From the NCBI GenBank assembly GCA_033398695.1, contig CM065802.1, forward strand, positions 201,395,096-201,459,095: a DNA stretch of 64,000 bases, written 5' to 3'. Both the position numbers and the translations under genes were made by a program. Each line of letters begins with the position of its first letter. The stretch's first letter is position 1. The notes under the pieces are model-generated. The model worked only from the letters and a program-made list of their open reading frames with translations. It made no database searches and had not been told where the DNA came from. Shown here piece after piece: positions 46,741 through 58,326 of the stretch. The stretch is from Orobanche coerulescens (Eukaryota > Streptophyta > Magnoliopsida > Lamiales > Orobanchaceae).

Positions 46741-47272
46741 GAGTATACATGCTCTAACTTAGTGATTATATGAATGATTACTGAAGTGACATGATTATCT
46801 GATGAAATTCTTGAAATGATTATCTTGAATAACTTAACAAAATTAATAATATGATCATCCAGATCGACAACTGAGTAATGAAACGAATTGAGTAATTAAT
46901 GAATTAACATGATCGTCCTGATCATTAACTGAGTAATGAAATGAATTAAGGGATTAATGAGTTAACATGATCGTCCTGATCATTAACTGAGTAATGAAAT
47001 GAATTAAGTGATTAATGAGTTAACGTGATCGTCCTAATCACAATGAATGATGATGTTTGAGGATTGTTAATTGATGAATGATAAATGAATGACTATTGCT
47101 AGAAATTATACCATGGCGTTAGAAATCTTACAGTTCTTTCGGTCAGATTGGCTCGGCATTTGCACAGGTCACACGTAACGCGAAAGTCCAATGATACTAG
47201 TCTGATGACGATGATTTCAAATGAGACATGACTCGGAAGGTAGTATTCAAAACCACGCTCCGATACCAACTC
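46741..47272 (-). other. Leader of element G with tandem repeat and primer site
   Basis: AT-rich non-coding leader. At about 46853-47040 there are three copies of a unit of about 62 bp (GATCGTCCTGATCATTAACT, GAGTAATGAAATGAATTAAG). Primer site TGGTATCGGAGC (minus) at 47257-47268, 4 nt from the LTR edge at 47273. Confidence 0.8.
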
Positions 47273-49604
47273 TGTAACACCCCAAACTAGGCGGATATTA
47301 TAGTGCCGTGGATCCCCGACTGGGACCCACCAGGCAAATGAAAATGAATGAATTACACAGGATAAGTGTAGTACCGAACCACATTATAACAGTAATTACT
47401 CCGATAAGGAGTTTAATTACAACACACCAGGACAATATCGAATACTAGTGTATTTTATATGAAGATAAAATACACAACACTGAATGAAACGGAGTATCCA
47501 AATGAAAATCTGCAGCGGAAGATAAATGACAATAATATGAATAACTGAAAGATCGGGGCCCCCTACTAGTATCACTGGGACTCCTCGACGTCAGCGTTCT
47601 CCCGTGCTTTTGCCTTGCCAAGACTGAAAAACAAAATCCCCAAACGGGTCCGCCATAAAGAACAACAATCCTCAAGGGTTGAAAATACACAATCATGATT
47701 ATATCTGAAGTTATGAAATATCCTTAATTATGAATTACGCTGAAGAGGAGTATCATAGTACGCCCGTAGTGTTCTGTGCAAGTGTACAATACGAATGACC
47801 GGACACACCCGTCCTTGTACCTAATTAGTCTCACAGAGGTAATCTGTTACCGTGTGCACAGTCCAATGTATCACTCCCAATACATGGCCATAACGTGCCC
47901 GACTAAAAATTCCACACATCCGCACGGCCACGCAATATGAACCCAGAAGGTCATATGAACGAGAATGACCGTAATGAATATCAATGAATAAATAATAATC
48001 TGACAAAGTCAAGAATGACTCACCGAGATGAGAGTAATAATGAAGTGATTGATAGTTTCAATGGAATAATTGGAACCGCCGTTCCCATTAATGAAGTGAT
48101 TGTTCAACAATTACAAGTCTCAATATGATTAATACAATGATGAATGAGTTATGATTATGAATGATCAACAACAAAAGGAATGAATATCCTTTTAACCGAG
48201 TAAGAATTAACTTACACAATACCGGTGACAATTATCCTTCCACGAACGACGTCCTAATTGAGATATCGGTCGCTCGAACAACCTTGAATTATACAATATC
48301 CAACAACCCGTTCAATATACGAATCAAACACGAATATAACAAACTCAAAACATCGATACGATTAAACTAAATCCATTGAGGCATTAAATCAAACACGTTG
48401 CGGCCAAACTCCGATTGTTTACAATCAAACCTCAATATACCAATATCAAATCCCCCAAGAAGTGTTTCAAACCAACAAAACATCTTCAATATGATTTAAT
48501 AATCCAAGACGAATATCCGAAAACGTGATTATAACGACAATTAATCGAAAACCCCCAATTTCAAGTCGATATTCAAAGTGTTCTTGAATAATCCCTCAAT
48601 AATCCAATGAATCCTTATACAAACTCATAATCATATACATATCCCTTCATATAACATGATTATAACGTCCAAAACATCATATCTCAACATAGAATCGAAA
48701 TCCAAGGTGTTGAAGAAATTACCTCTTGAAGATCCAACCACTTCGATCCGAAGAACACGAGTTTAATCGAGTATCCAAGCTTCCCAAATGATTGAAGGTG
48801 ATGAAAAATACACACTCAAATGATAATTGATGAAGAAATCTCTCCCTCAAGACCCTCTCTCGCGTATGAAGGTGAAAGAATGAAGAAATGAGCTGAAATG
48901 CTCAAAAAAACGAAATTATAGGGGTTGACTGTCTGTCGGACACGGCCCGTGCCAATCGGCACGGCCGCGGCGCGCAACTGGCCGGCAGGGACTCGACCGT
49001 GTCCTGCTTGACACGGTCGCGGCGCGAAGGGGCCCTTCCGATAGTGACCTGTCCGACGCCGGCATTGACTCGACCGTGTCCTGGAACACGGTCGGGCGTC
49101 TGGGCAGTCGGTTCTGGCTTATCCGGAAGAGTTCGAATCGGCCGTGCCAGACGACACGGTCGAGTCCTGTGGCAGAGACTTCGGCATTTCCGGATGAGTA
49201 CAGCACGGCCGTGTCGGATGACACGGCCGAGTTCGGTCGGCAGTGATCGGCCAATAACTGAAAAATGAGCGGGTGAGCTAAAACGACCATAACTCTCTCG
49301 TCCGGACTCCGATTGACTCACCGTTTGAACCATTGGAAAGCTAACTCGATGCTCTATAATATTGCAAAGATTCAGAATTTTTGGAGTTACCAAAAGTTAA
49401 TGGTGATCTAACAAAGTCGAACTCATATGTGGAAAGTTGAAACAATGAACAATAACGATACACAACTCGAAGTTTTTCCGAACGGTGAACACGGGTGAAA
49501 GAACATGATTGATGAATGATTATAAATGAGTGAAAATCCACTGAGTGACAATCACCAAATGAAATTACTGAATGATAATGACTGAATTACAACCGGGTAT
49601 TACA
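47273..49604 (-). repeat. 5' LTR of element G
   Basis: 2332 bp, near-identical to 21262-23602, with intact TG...CA ends. Same hairpin dyad array (48935-49240), TATA-like box (48914-48924) and leader landmarks. Confidence 0.9.
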
Positions 49605-52204
49605 TGCATGATCATCAAAGGCTGGAAACATGTGGGTTAATATAAGAATTAAACCAGGTCTTGTAATATATATAGGTCTCGTATGCGTTTGTGTAAGTAA
49701 AACATGTTAAGAATGGTCTAAAACAGTTTTCTGCAGGAGACAGTTTTGAAAAGCTGAATATGTGTGCGTTATAGCTCGAGTTCTATAAGGATTTAATTCT
49801 GTACTTTTCCATAAAAACTTGGTTTAATGTCTTATTTAAGTTTTCCAATTGGTTTGAAGTGAATTGGAGTCGTATTGGTCATGCTTTTGAATTTTACGGG
49901 ATCATATGTCAAAATCTGAGTTTTAAGAATTTAAATCCAGTCTGGTTTCACGATTTTTCATTTGAAAAATATAAGGAGTTATGACTTGAAAATTTACAGG
50001 AGTTATATTTCATATGTTTTATAAGTTCTGGAATTTTTGTGGATTTTTCCAAAGTGTTTTGATATGCCCTTGTAATGAATAACTTCTGGGTGTTTCAGAA
50101 GTTTACTTTCTGGATAGTCGTGTAAATAGTGATTTTTACTATGTGCTTGTACTAATGAATAAAATCTGAGAAAATTCAAGTAGACTCCTAAGACATATTT
50201 GTTTCAGTGGTAATTTTGATGAATTTTTACTTTGACATCTGTTGTGGTGTTAAAGTTCATAAAATGAAGGCTAAAACATAGTAAAACCAGAATTTTGTTA
50301 GAAGATTAAGATTTTTGTGATTTTAATACCATTTAATATACTTGAACCCTAAAATGCACTTGAACATTAATTATGATACAATTGGTCATATGTTAACCTA
50401 ATTCCAATAACGAAACTCTAATCACATTAATAAATGGTGTTAAGTAATTAAGAACCCGTTATGACATTATGAGCTAATAAGCATGAAATGAACCTAATTC
50501 GTGTAGATTCGCTGAAGAAGGAGTAACCTCTGATCTTTATATATCTTCTGATGTGTTTTGCATTTTGCGTTTTGAGGTACGGATATTCTTGATACCCCCT
50601 TCTCCCTACCATTTGTTATTGGTTGTTTCGTTTGTTTGATTATTCGTACGGATATTCTTGATACCCCCTTCTCCCTACCATTTGTTATTGGTTGTTTTGT
50701 TTGTTTGATTATTCGTATGGATATTCTTGATACCCCCTTCTCCCTACCATTTGTTATTGGTTGTTTCGCTTGTTTGATTATTCGTACGGATATTCTTGAT
50801 ACCCCCTTCTCTCTACCATTGTATCGGTTGTTTCGTTTGTTTTGATATTCGTACGGATATTCTTGATACCCCCTTATCTCTACCATTGTATCGGTTGTTT
50901 CGTTTGTTTTGATATTCGTACGGATATTCTTGATACCCCATTCTCTCTACCATTGTATCGGTTGTTTCGTTTGTTTTGATTATTCGTACGGATACTCTAC
51001 CCTTTCTCAGTAAGGGTTCTGATTCTATGTACTATTGTTATTGTTTGTTTCGTATCAGTACAGATATTCTAACCTTATCCCTTAAGGTTTCTCATGATTC
51101 GCTCACAATGGTTTGATATTAGTTTTGATTATGATGCCTTTGAACTGAGCCTTCTTATTATGACTTTCTTATTTTGATCTATGCCTTTGCTATGCTCCAT
51201 TAGATTTGTAAATTTTTGATTATGAACCTATGCTTTGAACCTTTGCTATGAACTTATGAACATTTGATATGAACCTTTGATATGAACTTTGATATGATAT
51301 GACATTTGAACCCTTCAGTTTGATACCCGAGCCAAGTTCGTTTCCTAGCCATGAAGGTAACATGGCCGTGTCATTGATGCACCAATGGCACGACTCTAGT
51401 GTGGTTGAGTTATGTTCCACACCATCCCATTTTGTTGTGATATGTGCACTTTATATTGGTTATGGCCAATACGATTGTTCGGGGGCGTATGGATGCATCC
51501 TAGGTTCGATTTGTATTTGATTGGATATGACATGATATGATATGATATGTTCGGTGATTGATGCTTGTATGCAATACACGTCTTTCACATGTTCGGGAGC
51601 TAGCTACTCCATGGTTACTATGATATTTGATTTGACTCATGTTCGGGCTCGTGGTAGATTACTGACCTCTCCTTATTTTGATATACCTTTGTTATACCTC
51701 ATGCTTGCTCAATGCACTATATCCTATTATCCTTTGATTCGTCATATTCTTGATTCAGTTGACTCACGAGATTTGTGCAGTTGACCGTTAATCCCTTATT
51801 CATTTGACAGATGACATTCTTTTCAGCAAGAGCTTATTATTTCTTTTCTTATTCTTATATGCGTATTCGATTATTCATTTGTTTATATATCTGTTCACTG
51901 AGCTTGTTAAGCTCAGCCGCATTTCTTTTCTCCGCGGCAGGTTTTAGGTTGGAAGCTGGGTTTGAGTGGAGAGTGCATAGGAGCTTAGTGGACTACCCCG
52001 ATGATTAGAAGCCCATTTGCATCTTGAGTAGACTTGGAATGGATTTAGTTAGTTTGTATTATATATTGTATAGAGTTAGCATTTCTTTTGTTCTCTTAGA
52101 ATACCTTTGTAATTATTATGTTTAGAGGTCTTCCGCTTGCGTTGTATGTTCTGATTTGGCACCATAATGTGATACTTCTACCCTTGTCGGGTTGGGGTGT
52201 TACA
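49605..52204 (+). repeat. Element F LTR2, right part
   Basis: Continuation of 20410-21261 after element G; begins with the second TGCAT and ends GGGGTGTTACA. The 66-71 bp tandem repeat lies at 50577-50997. It has the stretch near 52060 that LTR1 lacks. Confidence 0.9.
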
Positions 52205-53632
52205 ATTATGGTATCGGAGCCCAGGCTGCGACCTGTAGTACATAAGTTATGACCTTTGAGGATTTGGACCCTTAGGTTTGCACTGTAGGAGCTTATGGAA
52301 TAACTTTGGAAGGAATTTCTTTAGGTTCTCCCCTTAAGAACTTTAGTATGATCGGTGAGGATTGGGTAGATGATATGATAAGAAGTTGGTTAGTCATCTT
52401 GCTTCCACATCACTCTGATTCGTGCCTTGCATTTAGTTAAGCCATTTCAAGATCAATCTCTCTGGAGTTTAGAAACTTATTATTTTGCACAACATAAGAT
52501 TAGTGACCAAGTGAGTTTAGAGTTCCTCGATAACTACATGGATACCTTACACCATTTAAGCTTCACTTTCTGATTCTGACCTCCATTACGATTCGTTTGA
52601 TAATCAGTTGGACACCTTTCAACCATTCTGAGAATCCTTATGAACATAATGTGTTTGACACATTCTGTAAACTCTATTACTTATGCTGGGCATATTAAGT
52701 TTCCTCTGACACTACTTGATTTTGCATAACCCATTTCTATTCCTATGAGAAATCTGGTGGTTATTAACCACGAGTATAGGAAATTGTCCACTCCATTCTG
52801 ATGATGAATTAACTCTGCTAATTGTTTCCTTTGGAAGGTTATGATTTTGATATTATTCTGATAGGTTACTTTTTCACAACTCGAGATAGAGTATGACCAT
52901 TATGAGGGCATATTTATATGATGCTAGTATTATGACGCCTGATCAACGTGATAATACTTACATCATATAACGTGTACTTATTGTGATCATAGGATATCTT
53001 GAGGAGTGCCTTAGAAGCATTAGAAGTTTTGATATCCAACGAAGAACTATTCGCGATATGTTAGCCCTTAGGCTCATTCTTATCCGTACGATTATCCTAT
53101 CATTCCCATTATGCCTTCTGATATGTTTCGATACTCCGATACGCGCCTAATGATCGTTAGTACAAATAGGTTATCCACCTTTTCTTAGGAAACTCTTGAT
53201 ACGTTTGATGAGTCGATTTGTGCTCCTTCGACTTTGGAAAATCCCTTGTTCATTCAGAATTCGGTAAAAAATTGATGAAGTTTCATCATTTAGTACTACC
53301 TATGTGCTTGCCTCATAGGCATATGCGTTTCGTGTATCTCATTGTGATCTGTCATCTGCTACGCAATTGTTTTGCATTCATTGGATCATATTTGTTACGA
53401 TTTGTGTTCTGTGGAGAGCCTGAGGCTATCCAAGTTTGTCGGGATCGAGTCATGAGAAAACAATCTGTTTGTGAAAATTCTTTGGAAGAATCACCCAGAA
53501 CATGAAGCTACCTGGGAAACCGAGGAATCGATGCGAACAAGTTACCCACATTTCTTTTTGTAGTCTGGTACGTATCTTTTCGCTTTCAATTCAATTTTCG
53601 AGGACGAAAATTTTCTTTTAGAGGGGAAGAGT
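52205..53632 (+). pseudogene. Element F internal region 2 with pol C-terminal remnant
   Basis: Primer site TGGTATCGGAGC at 52209-52220. It is near-identical to internal region 1. At about 53477-53562 the chromodomain tail reads in one frame (KILWKNHPEHEATWETEESM, then YPHFF and a stop), better preserved than in region 1. A single missing base just upstream (near 53474) shifts it from the preceding codons. Purine tract at about 53619-53632. Confidence 0.8.
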
Positions 53633-56600
53633 TGTAAAGCCCCAAAAATTTCGAATCTCAAATTTTCGTCTAATTTCAAAATTTCCCTATACTTTGTAAT
53701 AATTCATTTTTTTTAAACCTTAACCTATATACTATATGGTATAATTAAATTAAGAAATTAGTAACCTAAGTCTATGTTTAAATTAAATAATTGTACACCA
53801 AAGAAACCTTCATAAATGATAATCTATCACACATTTCAAATCAATGTCCATAACCAAAATTTTGCCATTAAACTCCATAATTTCGGCCACTATTCTTATT
53901 ACCATAACCGATCCATTAAACCGAAACCTTAAATACAATTATGACCAATTACTACCTTCCTTATATGCAGCCTTTCCTCTTCCTTATTAACGTGAATTCT
54001 GTCCTTCTTCTCCCATTCCATCTTACGAACAAAACACACACATATACGGCTGCTATGTTTTTTTTTCTTTCTCTATCAAGATCAAGGTTGCTGCTGTTCG
54101 TGACCCTTAAAAAGTGTTGCTGAAGTCGTGTAATCGTGAATCCTTGGTGCTTGTTTGGATTGTGATTAGGGTTCGATTCGTGAGGGTTTCGTTCTTGTTC
54201 TCTCCTTTATCCGATTCATCATAAGGTAATTCTAATCGATCTTGAATCTCTTTTCTATTCGACACATGATTTCACGTATAATCTGAATATATAAACTTGA
54301 AACCTAATTCGTATACATACTAAACAAAAATATGATCTGTTCTATTCGAATTATATGTTAAGACGTATATAAAAGATCACACAAAATCATAACGGTATTG
54401 GATGTTTCGATATGTAAATACCAAATCAAATCAACTCATGTTTCTGATCTGATTTTCTGAGTTATGTGTGTTTCGTGTGCATGATCATCAAAGGCTGGAA
54501 ACATATGGGTTAATATATGAATTAAACCAGGTCTTGTAATATATATAGGTCTCGTATGCGTTTGTGTAAGTAAAACATGTTAAGAATGGTCTATAACAGT
54601 TTTCTACAGGAGAGAGTTTTGAAAAGCTGAATATGTGTGCATTATAGCTCGAGTTCTATAAGGACTTAATTCTTTACTTTTGCATAAAAACTTGGTTTAA
54701 TGTCTTATTTAAGTTTTTCAATTGGTTTGAAGTGAATTGGAGTCGTATTGGTCATGCTTTTGAATTTTACGGGATCATATGTCAAAATCTGAGTTTTAAG
54801 AATTTAAATCCAGTCTGGTTTCACGATTTTTCATTTGAAAAATATAAGGAGTTATGACTTGCAAATTTATAGAAGTTATATTTCATATGTTTTATAAGTT
54901 CTGGAATTTTTGTGGATTTTTCCAAAGTGTTTTGATATGCCCTTGTAATGAATAACTTCTGGGTGTTTCAGAAGTTTACTTTCTGGATAGTCGTGTAAAG
55001 AGTGATTTTTATTGTGTGCTTGTACTAATGAATAAAATCTGAGAAAATTCAAGTAGACTCCTAAGAAATATATGCTTCAGTGGTGATTTTGATGAATTTT
55101 TACTTTGACATCTGTTGTGGTGTTAAAGTTCATAAAATGAAGGCTAAAACATAGTAAAACCAGAATTTTGTTAGAAGATTAAGATTTTTGTGATATTAAT
55201 ACCATTTAATATACTTGAACCCTAAAATGCACTTGAACATTAATTATGATACAATTGGTCATATGTTAACCTAATTCCAATAACGAAACTCTAATCACAT
55301 TAATAAATGGTGTTAAGTAATTAAGAACCCGTTATGACATTATGAGCTAATAAGCATGAAATGAACCTAATTCGTGTAGATTCGCTGAAGAAGGAGTAAC
55401 CTCTGATCTCTATATATCTTCTGATGTGTTTTGCATTTTTCGGTTTGAGGTACGGATATTCTTGATACCCCCTTCTCCCTACCATTTGTTATTGGTTGTT
55501 TCGTTTGTTTGATTATTCGTACGGATATTCTTGATACCCCCTTCTCCCTACCATTTGTTATTGGTTGTTTCGTTTGTTTGATTATTCGTACGGATATTCT
55601 TGATACCCCCTTCTCCCTACCATTTGTTATTGGTTGTTTCGCTTGTTTGATTATTCATACGGATATTCTTGATACCCCCTTCTCTCTACCATTGTATCGG
55701 TTGTTTCGTTTGTTTTGATATTCGTACGGATATTCTTGATACCCCCTTCTCTCTACCATTGTATCGGTTGTTTCGTTTGTTTTGATATTCGTATGGATAT
55801 TCTTGATACCCCCTTCTCTTTACCATTGTATCGGTTGTTTCATTTGTTTTGATTATTCGTACGGATACTCTACCCTTTCTCAGTAAGGGTTCTGATTCTA
55901 TGTACTATTGTTATTGTTTGTTTCGTATCGGTACACATATTCTGACCTTATCCCTTAAGGTTTCTCATGATTCGCTCACAAAAGTTTGATATTAGTTTTG
56001 ATTATGATGCCTTTGAACTGAGCCTCCTTATTATGACTTTCTTATTTTGATCTATGCCTTTGCTATGCTCCATTAGATTTGTAAATTTTTGATTATGAAC
56101 CTATGCTTTGAACCTTTGCTATGAACTTATTAACATTTGATATGAACCTTTGATATGAACTTTGATATGATATGACATTTGAACCCTTCAGTTTGATACC
56201 CGAGCCAAGTTCGTTTCCTAGCCATGAAGGTAACATGGACGTGTCATTGATGCACCAATGGCACGACTCTAGTTTGCTTGAGTGATATTCCACACCGTCC
56301 CATTTTGTTGTGATATGTGCACTTTATATTGGTTATGGCCAATACGATTGTTCGGGGGCGTATGGATGCATCCTAGGTTTGATTTGGATTTGATTGGATA
56401 TGACATGATATGATATGATATGTTCGGTAATTGATGCTTGTATGCAATACACGTCTTTCACATGTTCGGGAGCGAGCTACTCCATGGTTACTATGATATT
56501 TGATTTGACTCATGTTCGGGCTCGTGGTAGATTACTGACCTCTCCTTATTTTGATATACCTTTGTTATACCTCATGCTTGCTCAATGCACTCTATCCTAT

Positions 56601-57077
56601 TATCCTTTGATTTGTCATATTCTTGATTCAATTGACTCACGAGATTTGTTCAGTTGACCGTTAATCCCTTATTCATTTGACAGATGACATTCTTTTCAGC
56701 AAGAGCTTATTATTTCTTTTCTTATTCTTATATGCGTATTCGATTATTCATTTATTTATATATCTGTTCACTGAGCTTGTTAAGATCAGCCGCATTTCTT
56801 TTCTCCGCGGCAGGTTTTAGGTTGGAAGCTGGGTTTGAGTGGAGAGTGCATAGGAGCTTAGTGGACTACCCCGACGATTAGAAGCCCATTTGCATCTTGA
56901 GTAGACTTGGATTGGATTTAGTTAGTTTGTATTATATATTGTATAGAGTTAGCATTTCTTTTGTTCTCTTAGAATACCTTTGTAATTATTATGTTTAGAA
57001 GTCTTCCGCTTGCGTTGTATGTTCTGATTTGGCACCATAATGTGATACTTCTACCCTTGTCGAGTTGGGGTGTTACA
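53633..57077 (+). repeat. Element F LTR3
   Basis: 3445 bp, TGTAAAGCCCC...GGGGTGTTACA, followed by the TGTAA target duplicate at 57078-57082. The 66-71 bp tandem repeat is at 55449-55867. It matches LTR2 in length and in the segment missing from LTR1. Confidence 0.9.
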
Positions 57078-57101
57078 TGTAATCACCAAAATGGGGAAGA
57101 T

Positions 57102-58326
57102 TGTTGGAATATTTTATTCCATACATTTATTAATAGAGTTTTGATGATTAAGTTGCTAAACAAAGCAAAACAACAAAGAAGCGAAGCAAAGCAACGAAGG
57201 AGTCGAAGACGCAAAAAGTAGCCCAAACTGCATGGATAACATACGCTATATACATTGTATAGCGCACGCAATCGAACGAAGATAACGTACGTAACATACC
57301 CACCATAACGTACGTAATAAGGACTTACCTGCAGATCAGACGACTTACCTGATGAAGAAAGCACACGCTACAGCTGATGATTAACGCACACTATCGAAGG
57401 CAGCTAACGTACGTAACACATAGATGTTAACGACGTAACGGAGTTTGAATATGAATTTAAACAGATGAACGTTGGAAAGAATCTAGTCAAAGTCAGAGAA
57501 TCAAATGGATACTTTGACAAATGAAGGCAATGTATATATGAGTTAACGCACGCTAAGATGCAAGGTTAACATACGCTACACAAGGACGTTAATGTAGGTA
57601 ATACAGAAGGCATAACGTACGTAATGGAAGAAACGAAGCTACTGGACTGAAACTAGATGTCGATAACGTACACTACATGAAAGCTATAACATACATAACA
57701 GGCCATAGCGCACGCTATGTAGTAAGGCTAGCGCACGCTAGCAAGTAAAGGAGCTAACGGCTAGTTGGATTGAAAATGCTATAAATACCAAACCACTTGG
57801 TATCAAAACATACAACAACCTTGAGCAAAAAATATATACTTGTTATATCATTGTAAACATCCTAGTTGTTGTACTTGAGCTTATATTGTTTAGTGATTGA
57901 GTGTTATATACGAAATCATACAAGAGAGGAAAAAGAAAAGATATGATTGGATTCGGTGTTATTAGGATCAAGGATCCGGCATTGTTAGAATCGCAATAGA
58001 TATCTGAGGTTTATCTAGTACCCATAGAAAGCTAGAGTGGTTGATTCCTTGTCCAATAGAAAAGTAAAACGGTTTAACTTGGACCCACATAAAGACAAGT
58101 GAGAGAATGGTTTACTCGGACTGATAGAAGACGAGCTTGTAACGGTTATTCCTCGACCAATAGAAGAGAGGTGCAGAGGTTTATCTTTTGCCTATAGAAA
58201 AAGATATCGAGATAGGACATAGGCATGTTTGGCGAACCTCTATAAATCCCGGTGTCGTTTAATTTCTGCACTTTCATTTAAATACGCTTCCGCACAACAG
58301 CGCGTATAACTGATCTCGTTTCAACA
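57102..58326 (+). repeat. 3' LTR of element D (copia type)
   Basis: 1225 bp with inverted ends TGTTGGAA...TTTCAACA. It contains a dyad array (57236-57745), TATAAATA at 57780-57787, and the U5 part shared with the truncated 5' LTR. The base after it begins element E's chromodomain sequence, so D lies against E on this side. Confidence 0.85.
57236..57790 (+). promoter_or_regulatory. TACGTA/TAGCG dyad array and TATA box, element D LTR
   Basis: About 17 dyads upstream of GCTATAAATACC (57779-57790): ATAGCGCACGC, AACGTACGTAA (several), TTAACGCACACTA, TTAACGCACGCTAA, CATAGCGCACGCTATG and CTAGCGCACGCTAG. It is the same motif family and the same place relative to TATA as in the gypsy LTRs, though this is a copia-type element. 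Confidence 0.65.

Larger units (their letters stand above)
21262..49604 (-). mobile_element. Element G: Ty3/gypsy chromovirus, minus strand, nested in F
   Basis: LTRs 21262-23602 (3' LTR) and 47273-49604 (5' LTR), nearly identical by eye; perfect TGCAT duplication. The purine tract lies next to 23603 and the primer site at 47257-47268. The internal coding region is split by element H (24048-43653) and is itself deleted and frameshifted. G is younger than the F array because it interrupts F's middle LTR. Confidence 0.95.
15608..57077 (+). mobile_element. Element F: LTR-internal-LTR-internal-LTR, non-autonomous chromovirus derivative
   Basis: Three LTRs of about 3.4 kb (15608-18997; 20410-21261 joined to 49605-52204; 53633-57077) alternate with two internal regions of about 1.4 kb (18998-20409 and 52205-53632). 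Each internal region starts with a tRNA-iMet primer site and ends with a polypurine tract. Outer TGTAA duplicates match. The middle LTR is split by element G. This is the product expected of unequal recombination between LTRs of one insertion. The internal regions keep only the last codons of a chromovirus pol, so the family is non-autonomous with very long LTRs (LARD-like). Confidence 0.9.
12996..58326 (+). mobile_element. Element D: non-autonomous Ty1/copia-like element with gag only; outermost host of the nest
   Basis: Plus strand: a truncated 5' LTR (12996-13527), primer site (13530-13541), broken gag (13585-14977), a non-coding 3' stretch to 15607, then after the nested insertion the last internal bases (57078-57101) and a 3' LTR (57102-58326). 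The end of the internal region (CACCAAAATGGGGAAGA) is the usual copia purine tract before TGTTGGAA. No protease, integrase, RT or RNase H was found, so it resembles the gag-only non-autonomous LTR elements called TR-GAG. Element F interrupts it at 15608-57077 with TGTAA duplicated. Confidence 0.8.
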
